Shown here piece after piece: positions 1-8,990 of a stretch of DNA of 64,000 bases. Made by a program: the position numbers and the translations under genes. Every line of letters begins with the position of its first letter. Position 1 is the stretch's first letter. The notes beneath the pieces were generated by a model. It ran no database searches. It was not told the origin of the DNA and worked only from the letters and a program-made list of their open reading frames with translations. Source of the DNA: Saprospiraceae bacterium (GTDB taxonomy: Bacteria > Bacteroidota > Bacteroidia > Chitinophagales > Saprospiraceae); assembly GCA_028285545.1 (NCBI GenBank), contig JANQPA010000032.1, positions 40,816-104,815 of the forward strand, read 5' to 3'.

Positions 1-94
1 GCTACTAATCAAAAGTATTATTGAGAAGCAAAGGAATATTCTCATTGCTTTGCGGTATATATATTTTTCTTTCATCATTTTTGAAATTTTAGTT

Positions 95-1546
95 TTAGTA
101 GCCGGCGTTTTGAGTTAAAAGACCACCGCTCAAGTTTATTTCTCTTGAGGGAATGGGCAATAATAATTTTCTTGGATTATAATCAGTATATCCATTTTCG
201 TTAGCATGAGCACTTAGGACGGCATCAGCAACGCCAAACCTCAATAAATCATAGAAACGTTGATTTTCAAAAGCCAATTCTACTCTTCTTTCAACTAGCA
301 ATGCTTCTTTGCTAAGTGAAGAAGGACGATCATCTACCGGATCAAAACCAGCTCTTTCTCGCACTTTCATATAGGAGTCAATGGCACTACCATCTGAAGT
401 TTGAGCTCCACCAGCCATAATGGCCTCTGCATGCATTAACAGTACATCTGCATAGCGCAAAATAATCACATCATTACCAGCATTCCCCGGACTTTGGCCA
501 TAGGTAGGGGGGAAGGTGGATACATCAGAACCTTCAGGTAAATACTTGGTAACTTCAACAAAGCTTGGAAAGGTTACATAAGACACTTCAGTTCTATTTC
601 CTCCATATTGAATGAAATCTGCTACAAGATTATCATTGACTATATTTAAGCCATCCTGCCTACCTTGGCGGATCGTAGCGGTAAATTCAGCGGAAAAACC
701 TTGACTTTCCTGTACATTTCCGAATTCATATTGGATAGCAAAAAGGATCTCATCATTCAATTCATCATAAAATACATCGCGAAAATTTTGCTCTAAGCTG
801 AATTGCCCGCTATTAATAATGGCTTCGCACATTTGCTGAGCACCTGAATAATTAGGACTTGGTTGTGATAAGTAAACTTTTGCCAGAATGCCTTGTGCCG
901 CTGCACTCGATGCTCTGGATTTATAGCTGTTATCTAAATTGGTAATCGCTTCTTGTAAATCTGAAATTATTTGAGCATAAACCTGATCTTCAGGTGCTCT
1001 AGTAAAAAGTAATTCATTATCTGTTGGGCCCGCTACCTGTGTTACTAAAGGAACCGGTCCATACAATCTTACCAGGTTAAAATAGGCCAAAGCTCTTAAA
1101 AACTTGGCTTCAGCTTGATAAGCAGCTTGATTGCTTGCATCAGCTACATCGATAAAGTTTAAAACATTATTTGCTCTAAAAATTATCTCGTACATAGATT
1201 GGTAATAATCTTCTGATTGTACATTATTTGCATCTACTCTGTATCTATGGAAATCGGCTCTTGATCCTTCTAAAGTGGCTGTTCTAGTATTATCACTACG
1301 CATTTCAGTCACCATAAATTCAAATTGAATCCCGCGGTTAAACTGGGCTGTGTTAGATTCGGTATTTACATTGACTCCTTGTATGGCATCATAAACACCT
1401 ATAATTCCTGCTAAGACATCATCATCAGAATCAAAAAATGCATCAACAACAATAGCAGAATCAGGTAATGGATTTAAAAACTCATCATCACAGGAATAGA
1501 ACAGAAGCCCTAGCACTGCGAAAGTTATATATTTAAAATATTTCAT
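95..1546 (-). CDS. SusD/RagB-family outer-membrane glycan-binding lipoprotein
   Basis: Surface lipoprotein that caps a SusC transporter and binds oligosaccharide. The 483-residue length is typical of the family. The N-terminus carries a lipoprotein signal with the predicted lipid-bearing Cys at residue 19 (LLFYSC). Family hallmarks seen are FLNPLPDSAI after the signal, EAKFLRALAYFNLVRLYG in the TPR region, and the C-terminal ILRYADVLLMHAEAIM and ERRVELAFENQRFYDLLRFG. It follows the SusC gene by 24 bp on the same strand, so the two form one operon. Substrate cannot be told from the sequence. Family assignment is secure. Confidence 0.95.
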   Translation of the reverse strand: MKYFKYITFAVLGLLFYSCDDEFLNPLPDSAIVVDAFFDSDDDVLAGIIGVYDAIQGVNVNTESNTAQFNRGIQFEFMVTEMRSDNTRTATLEGSRADFHRYRVDANNVQSEDYYQSMYEIIFRANNVLNFIDVADASNQAAYQAEAKFLRALAYFNLVRLYGPVPLVTQVAGPTDNELLFTRAPEDQVYAQIISDLQEAITNLDNSYKSRASSAAAQGILAKVYLSQPSPNYSGAQQMCEAIINSGQFSLEQNFRDVFYDELNDEILFAIQYEFGNVQESQGFSAEFTATIRQGRQDGLNIVNDNLVADFIQYGGNRTEVSYVTFPSFVEVTKYLPEGSDVSTFPPTYGQSPGNAGNDVIILRYADVLLMHAEAIMAGGAQTSDGSAIDSYMKVRERAGFDPVDDRPSSLSKEALLVERRVELAFENQRFYDLLRFGVADAVLSAHANENGYTDYNPRKLLLPIPSREINLSGGLLTQNAGY

Positions 1547-1570
1547 TATTGTATTGTTTTTTGCTTAATG

Positions 1571-4500
1571 TTAAAACCGAACGTTTAGCCCCGCAGTGAC
1601 TGTCCTAAATAAAGGAGTACCTGCCCTCTGAGAACCATAGCTTATCGGCGTATTATTATTGTCAATAAACTCAGGATTGAAACCATTATAGTCATCAGAA
1701 GTCTTATAGATCAGATTCTGACCAGAGACATATAGTCGAAGGCTTCTAATACCAATTTTACCTAATTGTTGTGGAGTGAAGTTATATCCTATGTTTACAT
1801 TTCTCAATGAAAAATAACCTGCACTTTGAACGATGTCATTGGTGTGTACTCTTTGTTGTAGAAAAGAAGGGTCTGGAATGATTCCATCTTCAACCACTTG
1901 TTGTACATCAGTAGTACTGCCTTGCCAATGCGTATAAAAATATTGATCTCCCACATTCTTCACTTCAGCACCTTGACTGCCTTGAATCATAATAGAAAAA
2001 TCAAAATTGCCAATTGCAACCTCATTGGTAAGACTCCAAATCAAATCTGGGTAGGGATCTCCAAGAATGGTCTTATCTTCATCTGAAATTAAACCATCAC
2101 CATTTAAATCTCTAACGATGACATCTTCTGATAAGCCATTAATAGGAATATAAGGGGAGTCATAGTATTGAGTAGATAGCTCTCTATCTACAACATATCC
2201 ATAAAAAGAAGAGATTGGGTTACCTACAGAGTTAATCCATTGTGAATTTCTACCCCATCCATCAACTGTTAATTGCCCGTCAGATTCACCAAAACTTAAC
2301 AAGGTATTCTCATTAGTAGAAGCTATCAATGTGGTACTCCAGCTTAGTTTTCGACCAGTAATGTTGGTGGTTCTTAATTCGAACTCCCATCCTTTATTTT
2401 CTACTTCACCCAGGTTCACAATACCAGCATCAAAACCAGTGACGTAAGAAACAGGGTTTTCTAACAATAATTTATCACTTGTTCTGACATAATAATCTAT
2501 AGATCCTTGAACTCTGTTATTAGCAAATCCGAAATCAATTCCTGGGTTGAACTCCTCGGAAGCTTCCCATTGTAACAAAGGATTTACAATACTAAGGGGA
2601 GAAACACCTGCTGTGATACTCCCTCCTGTAATTGCACTGGAGGTACTCAATAATGCCAAATATGGGTAATTATTAACAATATCATCGCCTACACTAAAAT
2701 TCTCATTACCTGTAAGACCATAGCTCACTCTGAACTTTAATCTACTTACGAAATCACCATCTCCAAAGAATTCTTCATTATGTGCATTCCATCCTAAAGA
2801 AACAGCAGGGAAGTTACCCCATTTAGAATTAACCCCAAATACGGAACTTGCATCTCTTCTAAAAGAGGCATTTACTAAATACTTGTTATCAAAAACATAG
2901 TTGATTCTTCCAAAATATCCTATCTTATTTTTCTCATAATCGACTTCCTCAAATTCTGATACTATTGTAGCTCCCTGCAAGTTTTTTAGTAAATCATTGG
3001 TAAATCCAGAACCCGAAATGTTACTGTTTTCTACCTGTCTTCTTTGAAAAGTGGCACCTACCAATACATTAAGTCCATGCTTACCAAATTCCTTATTATA
3101 AGAAATGGTATTATCCGAAATTATTCTATTTCGCACTCTATTTTGCAAATTATATTGTGCTCTTCCTGCACCAGAAGCATGATGCATCACCCCATCATAT
3201 CGCGTTCTCTTACGGTTTTCTAAAGTTACACCAAGGGAAGTCTTTGCTGTAAGCCCATCGGCAATTTTATAACTTAAATAGGCAGAAGATAAAATGTTGG
3301 TTTTATATTCATAATGTTCTCTTTCTACATATTGCGCATAAGGATTCATATCTCCAGAAGTACGTGGCCTGCTGGACCCTTGATCATCATTAGGATCTAT
3401 GTCTATATTCCTTAGGTGATCCTCGTTAAAATAATCTCCTACTTGAATGTCCGGATACTCATCTCTATCAACATATTGTATTGTTTCTTCTGTATGGTAT
3501 ATGAGTAACCAGGGAGATTGTCTGATAGGGTTATGAACAGAAGTAGGTAATGCTCTGCGTTTTGAATAAGAGGGGGTGACCTTAAATCCAAATTTTAAGT
3601 CATTAGTTATTTTAGTATCCATCTTTATATTTCCTGCATACAAGCGGTAATCATCGGTAATAACTACTCCTTCATCACCTAATGTTCTTAAGGATAGACT
3701 AAATTTTGTTGCATCACTACCTCCTCTTGCTGAAAAAGAATGACTTGAAATATATCCTCCATCAAAAAAGACATCTTGCCAGTCTCTATCAACACCCGTT
3801 TGATTGACTAACTCTAGTGCATATTGTGTATTATTAGTGAGAAAGCCAGCTTGAGCTAATTCAAAATCGGCCCAATCCGCAACACTTTTCTTATACTCGT
3901 CACTTCCAAAAGCCTCTTTCCTTCCTATGTATGTTTCATAGCTAAATTGGGTTTTCCCGGCCTGGCCACTCTTAGTTGTGATCAAGATTACACCATTTGA
4001 TCCTTCACTACCATAAATAGCAGCTGAAGCGGCATCTTTTAAGATTTCAAATGATTGTATATCATTCATATCCAAGTTCCCTAGAAAATCAGCATCTACG
4101 ACCAATCCATCCACTACTACTGCAGGCCCTGTATTAGCGTTTATTGATCCAAAACCTCTAACTGTAATGGTAGGAGCGGCACCTGCTTCGGCTGAAGTGG
4201 CCTGGATGTTTACACCAGATACTTGGCCAATGAGTGCATCATCTATTCTTGCTACAGCAATCTGATCCAATTTTTCATTTTCAACTTTGGATATAGAGCC
4301 TGTTAAGTGTGATTTTTTCTGAGTACCGTATCCAATCACTACGATTTCTTCCAATTGCTCAACATTTACTGCTAGAGCAATGGTTAAGTCTGCATCTCCA
4401 CTTACCAATTGTTCCTGATCCAGATATCCGGTATAACTGATTACAAGAATGGAGTTCTCTTCAACTTCTATTGAGAATTTTCCCTCGAAATCAGTCACTG

Positions 4501-4726
4501 TTCCTAAACTTGGATTACTTTTTACATAAACAGTGGCTCCAATCAATGGCTCACCGTCTTCAGCTGAAGTAACCGTTCCAGTAACCCTTGCCTTAATTTG
4601 GTCATCAAGTCCGCCCTCATTTATATCTGTATTCCCGGAAAGGAATATCGGGAAGCACATTAACAAAGCCATTATACTACAAAGTAGAATGGATTTGTTG
4701 AAATAATTTTTTAATTTTACAAGCAT
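1571..4726 (-). CDS. SusC/RagA TonB-dependent outer-membrane transporter
   Basis: TonB-dependent barrel that imports oligosaccharides together with the SusD partner downstream. The 1051 residues contain an N-terminal signal/TM segment (about 12-30), a carboxypeptidase-regulatory-like domain (about 46-120, VTGTVTSAEDGEPLIGATVYV), a TonB-box-like stretch before the plug (EEIVVIGYGTQKK), the plug signature LKDAASAAIYGSEGSNGVILITT, and a long beta-barrel ending in an aromatic-rich strand (RTVTAGLNVRF). The length is normal. The GntR-type gene upstream on the same strand is a plausible regulator. Only the SusCD part of this utilisation locus is in the window; any enzymes would lie beyond its left edge. 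Confidence 0.95.
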   Translation of the reverse strand: MLVKLKNYFNKSILLCSIMALLMCFPIFLSGNTDINEGGLDDQIKARVTGTVTSAEDGEPLIGATVYVKSNPSLGTVTDFEGKFSIEVEENSILVISYTGYLDQEQLVSGDADLTIALAVNVEQLEEIVVIGYGTQKKSHLTGSISKVENEKLDQIAVARIDDALIGQVSGVNIQATSAEAGAAPTITVRGFGSINANTGPAVVVDGLVVDADFLGNLDMNDIQSFEILKDAASAAIYGSEGSNGVILITTKSGQAGKTQFSYETYIGRKEAFGSDEYKKSVADWADFELAQAGFLTNNTQYALELVNQTGVDRDWQDVFFDGGYISSHSFSARGGSDATKFSLSLRTLGDEGVVITDDYRLYAGNIKMDTKITNDLKFGFKVTPSYSKRRALPTSVHNPIRQSPWLLIYHTEETIQYVDRDEYPDIQVGDYFNEDHLRNIDIDPNDDQGSSRPRTSGDMNPYAQYVEREHYEYKTNILSSAYLSYKIADGLTAKTSLGVTLENRKRTRYDGVMHHASGAGRAQYNLQNRVRNRIISDNTISYNKEFGKHGLNVLVGATFQRRQVENSNISGSGFTNDLLKNLQGATIVSEFEEVDYEKNKIGYFGRINYVFDNKYLVNASFRRDASSVFGVNSKWGNFPAVSLGWNAHNEEFFGDGDFVSRLKFRVSYGLTGNENFSVGDDIVNNYPYLALLSTSSAITGGSITAGVSPLSIVNPLLQWEASEEFNPGIDFGFANNRVQGSIDYYVRTSDKLLLENPVSYVTGFDAGIVNLGEVENKGWEFELRTTNITGRKLSWSTTLIASTNENTLLSFGESDGQLTVDGWGRNSQWINSVGNPISSFYGYVVDRELSTQYYDSPYIPINGLSEDVIVRDLNGDGLISDEDKTILGDPYPDLIWSLTNEVAIGNFDFSIMIQGSQGAEVKNVGDQYFYTHWQGSTTDVQQVVEDGIIPDPSFLQQRVHTNDIVQSAGYFSLRNVNIGYNFTPQQLGKIGIRSLRLYVSGQNLIYKTSDDYNGFNPEFIDNNNTPISYGSQRAGTPLFRTVTAGLNVRF

Positions 4727-4756
4727 AACATATTAGTTTTAATTTTAATCATTTCG

Positions 4757-4780
4757 CTCACCTTCAAGGGTGAGTTTTTT
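4757..4780 (+). terminator. Hairpin plus T-run upstream of the first SusC gene
   Basis: A 6-bp stem (CTCACC at 4757-4762, GGTGAG at 4769-4774) is followed directly by TTTTTT on the plus strand. It reads as an intrinsic terminator on the plus strand, yet no plus-strand gene precedes it. On the minus strand it lies in the leader of the SusC transcript. The role is unclear. Confidence 0.3.
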
Positions 4781-5077
4781 ATTTTGAATACCTTTCATTC
4801 TTTAACTTCCTGGCAATACAATTCCGGCTCAAGACAGTACGACTTAAGACTTTGTACCAATCAGGCAAATAAATCCTAAGGGCATTTGAAGACAAATTTG
4901 TTCAAATACCTTTCAGATTAAGAATACCTGCAGTTTAAAATGAATAGAAATCTTGAAGCTTAGGGAATTAATTCAACTAGCTTGAGTTGAAAGAAAGAAA
5001 AGGTTTCATGTGAGTGTGATTTATTTGGTTAATAGTTTATGTCTTGGCATTGATCAGAGTTTCCAGTCCAGGAAACT
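4781..5077. other. Intergenic region between SusC and the GntR gene
   Basis: About 300 bp without a convincing gene. A short inverted repeat (TTCAACT 4972-4978, AGTTGAA 4985-4991) is present. I found no match to the TANNTTTG box on the minus strand, so the SusC promoter is not identified. A TTGGTTAA near 5034 resembles a half-site of the GntR palindrome at 5834-5851, but the match is too short to rely on. Confidence 0.3.
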
Positions 5078-5800
5078 CTATGTTTTCTTTAGTGTCTTGC
5101 TATAATCAATGGTATCCTGTAAGTGATCCTGCATAGCTTTTGCTGCCGCCTCTGAATCCTGTGCAATGATGTGATCAAGAATTACTTTGTGTTCATCCAG
5201 GGCCGTATAGAAACGACCATCTTTACAGACGTCCAATTGTATAAAATTATTAATGATGTCTGGAATAATAATTAACATCAAAGACTTAAGTACATTATTT
5301 TTACTGGCTTCAGCAATTTTTAGGTGGAACATTAAATCTTCTTCAACTCCCTGCTTGCCATGATTAACCTGGTCCTCATAGGCTACCAGAGCTTTTTTCA
5401 TGTTTTCTATGTCCTCCTCCGTCCTTCTTTCAGCTGCTAGTTTGGCAGAGGCGGTTTCTAGTAAAGCCCTGGTTTCAATTAATGAGCCAAAATCACTGTT
5501 TTCAATTTTCAAAACGTCTGAAATTAATCCCTCTAAAGCAGTTATTCCCATTCCTGCAACGATGGTACCACTTTGAGGTAGGGTTCTTAAAATCCCGTAA
5601 AACTCCAGTTTCTTGATGGCATCCCTAACATTAGTTCTTCCAACTCCTAGTTTTTCTGCTAACTTGCGCTCGGGTGGTAGACGATCTCCGGGCTTGAGTT
5701 GGCCGGACGTAATCAATTCGCGGATCTGCCGTATAATCTTATCTACAGGTGTTTCTATCGTGATTTCCTGGAAATTATTTAGTAAATCAGAGCTTGCCAT
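5078..5800 (-). CDS. GntR-family (FadR-type) transcriptional regulator
   Basis: DNA-binding regulator of about 240 residues with an N-terminal winged helix (IIRQIRELITSGQLKPGDRLPPERKLAEKLGV, then GRTNVRDAIKKLEFYGIL) and an all-helical FCD ligand domain (RALLETASAKLAAERRT...DLMFHLKIAEAS...LDEHKVILDHIIAQD). A longer reading starts with TTG at 5848, but that codon sits inside an 18-bp palindrome that looks like the operator, so the ATG at 5800 (MASSDLL) is preferred. FCD-type GntR proteins usually respond to sugar acids or other organic acids. It lies upstream of the SusCD pair on the same strand and probably controls it and itself. Confidence 0.9.
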   Translation of the reverse strand: MASSDLLNNFQEITIETPVDKIIRQIRELITSGQLKPGDRLPPERKLAEKLGVGRTNVRDAIKKLEFYGILRTLPQSGTIVAGMGITALEGLISDVLKIENSDFGSLIETRALLETASAKLAAERRTEEDIENMKKALVAYEDQVNHGKQGVEEDLMFHLKIAEASKNNVLKSLMLIIIPDIINNFIQLDVCKDGRFYTALDEHKVILDHIIAQDSEAAAKAMQDHLQDTIDYSKTLKKT

Positions 5801-5833
5801 GCGGTATATATTATTTTGTTTTTGGTCAACCTT

Positions 5834-5851
5834 AAATTGGTCGACCAATTT
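5834..5851. promoter_or_regulatory. Palindromic operator of the GntR regulator
   Basis: Perfect 18-bp palindrome AAATTGGTCGACCAATTT. Its TGGTC/GACCA core matches the known operator type of FadR-subfamily GntR proteins. It lies just downstream of the -7 box at 5861-5868, where a bound dimer would block transcription. Flanking half-sites (TTGGTCAAC at 5822-5830 and GTTAACCAA at 5855-5863) form an outer inverted pair around it. Negative autoregulation is inferred. Confidence 0.8.
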
Positions 5852-5860
5852 TCAGTTAAC

Positions 5861-5891
5861 CAAATATAGGATATATTTTTGTTTTGACAAA
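5861..5891 (-). promoter_or_regulatory. Bacteroidota-type promoter of the GntR gene
   Basis: On the minus strand the sequence reads TTTG (5891-5888), 19 bp, then TATATTTG (5868-5861). This fits the Bacteroidota -33/-7 consensus TTTG-N19-TANNTTTG exactly. Transcription would start near 5855, at the edge of the palindromic operator. Confidence 0.75.
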
Positions 5892-6135
5892 ATTTTTGGA
5901 AAAAAAGCTTGAGCAACCCTGAAGTCGCCCAAGATTATAAGGTTCAAAATAATGTGTTTATTTGAAAGGATTGATTTTTTTACGGAAAAAGAAGATGGTA
6001 AAGGGATTGTCAAGCCAGAAGGCTCAACTTAATGAGTAATAAGAATACTCTTCTTCAAAGGTAGGGAGGAGGCTCTATTTTGGGAATAGTGCCTAGGGTG
6101 GTATGTTTTAGGGCCAAGACCCTAGAAAAGAATAT

Positions 6136-6228
6136 CAATATCAATAACAATGGCAATATCAATAGCAATCTCAATATTCACCCAAAATTGAGATTGCTAT
6201 TGATATTGCCATTGAAATTGCTATTGCC
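6136..6228. repeat. Hexamer-period repeat folded as a long hairpin
   Basis: Seven degenerate CAATNN hexamers (6136-6177) face seven ATTGNN hexamers (6187-6228). The central part is a perfect 28-bp inverted repeat (6148-6175 against 6187-6214) with an 11-nt loop. It abuts the stop codon of the SRPBCC gene and could act as its 3' hairpin. Related single-arm copies lie at 25934-25975 and 45105-45145. Confidence 0.85.
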
Positions 6229-6650
6229 TAAACCTGTACTTCCTTGATCAAGGATTCTATTCCTTTAAGGCCCATATTTCCCACCATGCTCAAGGTTTCT
6301 TTTGCCTGGGTTTCATTTTCTTCTGCTACTTCGAAAGCCCAGCTCCACTCCACTGTTGCTCGTCCACCATCCGCATCCAATACTTTCATCTCTCCTAAAA
6401 TATTTTGGACGGGTATCATATTTTGAGAAGGAATACCATACTGGAATATCTTATTATTGTGGTCTACTTTTAAAATATCCTCTGAAAATTCCCCTCCCTC
6501 AGTGGTACAATAACGTTTATCTCCTTCTACTCTGCAGGCAGTAATTGGTGCCAGCCATTGATCAACTCCTTTTACGGCGCCAATAATTTTCCAGGCCTCT
6601 TCCGGAGAAACATCCAGAGTAAGTGCAATACTGTGATTTGAATTTTTCAT
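6228..6650 (-). CDS. SRPBCC (START/Bet v1-like) domain protein
   Basis: Small 140-residue protein of the polyketide-cyclase/START-like superfamily. It shows the family opening SIALTLDVSPEEAWKIIGAVKGVDQWLAPITACRVEG and a C-terminal helix (TLSMVGNMGLKGIESLIKEV). Such proteins bind small hydrophobic ligands in a helix-grip cavity; the ligand is unknown. It lies 126 bp downstream of an AraC-type gene on the same strand and may be its target. No signal peptide, so cytoplasmic. Confidence 0.75.
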   Translation of the reverse strand: MKNSNHSIALTLDVSPEEAWKIIGAVKGVDQWLAPITACRVEGDKRYCTTEGGEFSEDILKVDHNNKIFQYGIPSQNMIPVQNILGEMKVLDADGGRATVEWSWAFEVAEENETQAKETLSMVGNMGLKGIESLIKEVQV

Positions 6651-6776
6651 CTTTTAGGTTTTTATTTTGGTAAATTGTTAGGATTAAGAGGCACTGGCAG
6701 GCAACTCTTAATCTTAGTTTTATTCTGTCTCAAAGATGAATTAAATTTCCAGTAAAGCTTTTTACAAAAAGTTCAA

Positions 6777-7628
6777 TTATTTGTCTTTAAAGCTCAGGCG
6801 ATATTTGGAAGGGGAATGGCCATAGACAGCCTTAAAGGAACGAGAAAAATGAGCGATATCCTGAAAACAGCAATCATAAGCGATGTGACTTATTGATTGA
6901 TCAGAAACAAGCAAAAGCTCTGCGGCTTTTTCGATTCTTTTCTTTTTGATGTAATTGGCAGGAGTGTCCTGATAAATTTTTTTGAACTCCCTTTTAAAAG
7001 AGGATAAACTATGATGAGTTAATTGTGCCAATTCAGTAATGCTGACATTTGAAAAAATGTGAGCTTCAATTATTTCTTTAAAACTGAAGGTTTTCTTAGA
7101 AAAAAGATTGTTTAGAATTTCAATAACTTTTGGAGAGTTTTCTGTTTGTAGTAAAAGTAGAATGATTTCCTTCAATTTAAGAATTAGAATGTCTTCTGTA
7201 ACCAATTGTGGATTTTCAAAATAAAAGAGTAGACTTTCAATATATTTTTTAATCAGAATGGAAGCTTCCAATTTTACCATATTTGAATGAAAAGCAAAAT
7301 TATATTTTTTTAAAAAAGAGGGTAATGAATTATCATAGATCTTCTTTAGCATTTCCGGATAAAAGTGAATAGCTAAGGCTTCATATTGGCCATTTGTTCC
7401 ATTAGGAAACATCTGGGAAAGATAATGGCCACATTTCATCAGTAAAGATTCCTCCTTTAGTATTCTTAATTCTTCATCTTCTGAAATAGATTTATACTCC
7501 CCATCCAGAATATACAGAAAGCAAGCCTCATCTGGCATGGGGTGCGGTTTTTTGAAAGGAGCTTTTATCACTGCCTTTTCAAAAAGCATATGGCCGAAGA
7601 GATCAATTGTTTGATGTTCTAAGATCAA
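6777..7628 (-). CDS. AraC-family transcriptional regulator
   Basis: 283 residues with a cupin-like N-terminal sensor region and a C-terminal double helix-turn-helix (about 185-283). Helix one is SITELAQLTHHSLSSFKREFKKIY. The second carries SISHIAYDCCFQDIAHFSRSFKAVYGHSPSKYR, the usual AraC signature. It resembles the AraC protein at 38868-39713 in layout (MKCGHYLSQMF versus YNKCGTHVTKFF), suggesting paralogy; that one is also followed by a small single-domain gene. The inducer is unknown. Confidence 0.9.
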   Translation of the reverse strand: MILEHQTIDLFGHMLFEKAVIKAPFKKPHPMPDEACFLYILDGEYKSISEDEELRILKEESLLMKCGHYLSQMFPNGTNGQYEALAIHFYPEMLKKIYDNSLPSFLKKYNFAFHSNMVKLEASILIKKYIESLLFYFENPQLVTEDILILKLKEIILLLLQTENSPKVIEILNNLFSKKTFSFKEIIEAHIFSNVSITELAQLTHHSLSSFKREFKKIYQDTPANYIKKKRIEKAAELLLVSDQSISHIAYDCCFQDIAHFSRSFKAVYGHSPSKYRLSFKDK

Positions 7629-7756
7629 GCTGTTTTTTTTAGAAAAATATGGTCAAAAATTCTGTTATGCTAAATGTACAATTATTCATGCACAGTGACT
7701 TTGATGAAAAGTTCAAAAAGTTGATTAATAGGTTCAGTTATTTATGTTGGGATAAG

Positions 7757-7887
7757 ACATGTCATATCTAGACATGACATGTAGCACAAAAATTCCACCA
7801 CTCTTTTGGAAATAAAGGCTTACAGTTATTTCAATCTAAGGGATATGTAGATTATTTTCGGACATGTCATGTCTAAACATGACATGT
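7757..7887. repeat. Paired-palindrome 131-bp element, copy 1
   Basis: The left arm (7757-7782) and right arm (7862-7887) are 26-bp quasi-palindromes built from ACATGTCATGTCT and its reverse complement, each with one mismatched pair. The spacer is 79 bp, arm centres are 105 bp apart, and GGATATGT at 7841-7848 starts 21 bp before the right arm. No target-site duplication was seen. It lies upstream of the PD40 gene. Confidence 0.9.
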
Positions 7888-7926
7888 TTTATCACAAAAT
7901 CACCTTTAAAATCAAAAATTAAGGCA

Positions 7927-8844
7927 ATGAATTACTCGACTAAATTTGTCCAATTTCTAATTTTAATTTGCTTGATTAACTCCTGTTCCAACCAAAGCGC
8001 ACCAGAACAACCACAAAAATTTCTGCCGGATATCCTTTCCACTTCAGCAGTAGAGTATGGAATCACCTTTAGTCCCTCCGGAGATAGCTGCTTTTTTGTG
8101 CGCCATAATGGACAATGGGGAAAAAGAAATAATCCTCCTTCTAGTATTTATTTAACCACTTCAAAAAATGGCCAATGGTCTGAACCTACGCTTGCCTCCT
8201 TTTCAAATGAAGAGACCGATGATGGTGACGTTTTTATCTCTCCAGATGGAAGTAGTTTGTTTTTTACCAGCAATAGGGATTATCCTGACAAAAAGGGAAA
8301 AGGGGCAGATATCTGGAAAATAGACAAAAATAATGGGCAATGGGGAAGCCCATATCCACTAGATAGTTTAATAAACTCACCCAACACGGAATACAGCCCA
8401 GTTACCAATAAACGAGGAGATCTGTATTTTGCTGCCATCCGAAAGGAAGGCATAGGACAGGGAGATATTTATGTAGCAAAAATTCAGTCCAATGGGGAGT
8501 ATTCCTCTCCAGAATTAATTGAAAATGTAAGTACAGAACACGGAGAATGGAACGTATTTGTTGAACCTGAAAATAAATGGCTGATTCTTGAGTCATCAGG
8601 TCGCCCAGAAGGAAGATCTGGTTATGGCGACCTCTATTACTACAAAAATGAGAATGGGGACTGGCAAGAACCTGTTCATTTGGAATCTGTGAATACAACA
8701 GGCAGTGAGTTAAATGTTCGAATAGGCCCCGAAGGAAAATACCTGTTTTACGCCTGTAGTTACACCTTGGATAGTGCTGATGTGGATATTTTGCGTGTGC
8801 CTTTGAATATGATCCTGGAGACTAATTCAGGGTCAAAAGATTAA
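7927..8844 (+). CDS. PD40/TolB-like beta-propeller lipoprotein
   Basis: A 305-residue lipoprotein with a signal peptide and the predicted lipid-bearing Cys at residue 20 (CLINSC). The mature part is a chain of WD40-like PD40 blades, such as GITFSPSGDSCFFV, DVFISPDGSSLFFTSNRD and NVRIGPEGKYLFYA. Such propellers usually serve as binding scaffolds in the periplasm or outer membrane. A longer reading from 7864 begins inside the right arm of the 131-bp element and gives an artificial leader (MSCLNMTC), so the ATG at 7927 is preferred. Function beyond the fold is unknown. Confidence 0.8.
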   Translation: MNYSTKFVQFLILICLINSCSNQSAPEQPQKFLPDILSTSAVEYGITFSPSGDSCFFVRHNGQWGKRNNPPSSIYLTTSKNGQWSEPTLASFSNEETDDGDVFISPDGSSLFFTSNRDYPDKKGKGADIWKIDKNNGQWGSPYPLDSLINSPNTEYSPVTNKRGDLYFAAIRKEGIGQGDIYVAKIQSNGEYSSPELIENVSTEHGEWNVFVEPENKWLILESSGRPEGRSGYGDLYYYKNENGDWQEPVHLESVNTTGSELNVRIGPEGKYLFYACSYTLDSADVDILRVPLNMILETNSGSKD

Positions 8845-8954
8845 ATCATAGATGATCATCATTTTTTGATGGATCAACTTATTTAGAATTTCTTTGTCGA
8901 AAATACTTTTGGATGTAAGCTCCATTTGTAGGATTAGTTGTTTGTCAAAAATTA

Positions 8955-8976
8955 TTGACGTACTTTTGACGTAATC
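8955..8976 (+). promoter_or_regulatory. Tandem TGACGTA repeat upstream of the kinase-LuxR gene
   Basis: Two direct copies of TGACGTA start at 8956 and 8967, exactly 11 bp apart, ending 18 bp before the start codon. The same arrangement recurs at 10982 and 10993. The spacer creates TACTTTTG (8961-8968), which matches the Bacteroidota -7 box, with an imperfect GTTG 20 bp upstream. The repeat may therefore overlap the core promoter. This is a candidate binding site of the LuxR-type domain encoded next to it. Confidence 0.6.
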
Positions 8977-8990
8977 TAAATCTTTTACCA

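Noticed and set aside
12..94. Terminator or gene remnant before the first SusD stop
   Set aside because: Only a 6-bp inverted repeat (GCAAAG/CTTTGC) was seen in the first 94 bases; too weak to call.
5801..5848. Longer GntR protein starting at TTG 5848
   Set aside because: The codon lies inside the perfect operator palindrome and downstream of the likely transcription start by only a few bases. The ATG at 5800 gives the usual FadR-type N-terminus.
7757..7887. CRISPR-like repeat and spacer pattern of the palindromic arms
   Set aside because: Only two arms occur per site, the spacers of different sites are homologous to each other and 79 bp long, and no cas gene is near. This is a dispersed element, not an array.
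8853..8876. Hairpin after the PD40 gene as a terminator
   Set aside because: The stem needs a bulge and no T-run follows it; the T-run lies in the loop.
8904..8911. TACTTTTG as the -7 box of the kinase-LuxR promoter
   Set aside because: It matches TANNTTTG but has no TTTG at the right distance upstream. The copy at 8961-8968 is better placed, though its -33 box is imperfect, so neither was annotated as a firm promoter.
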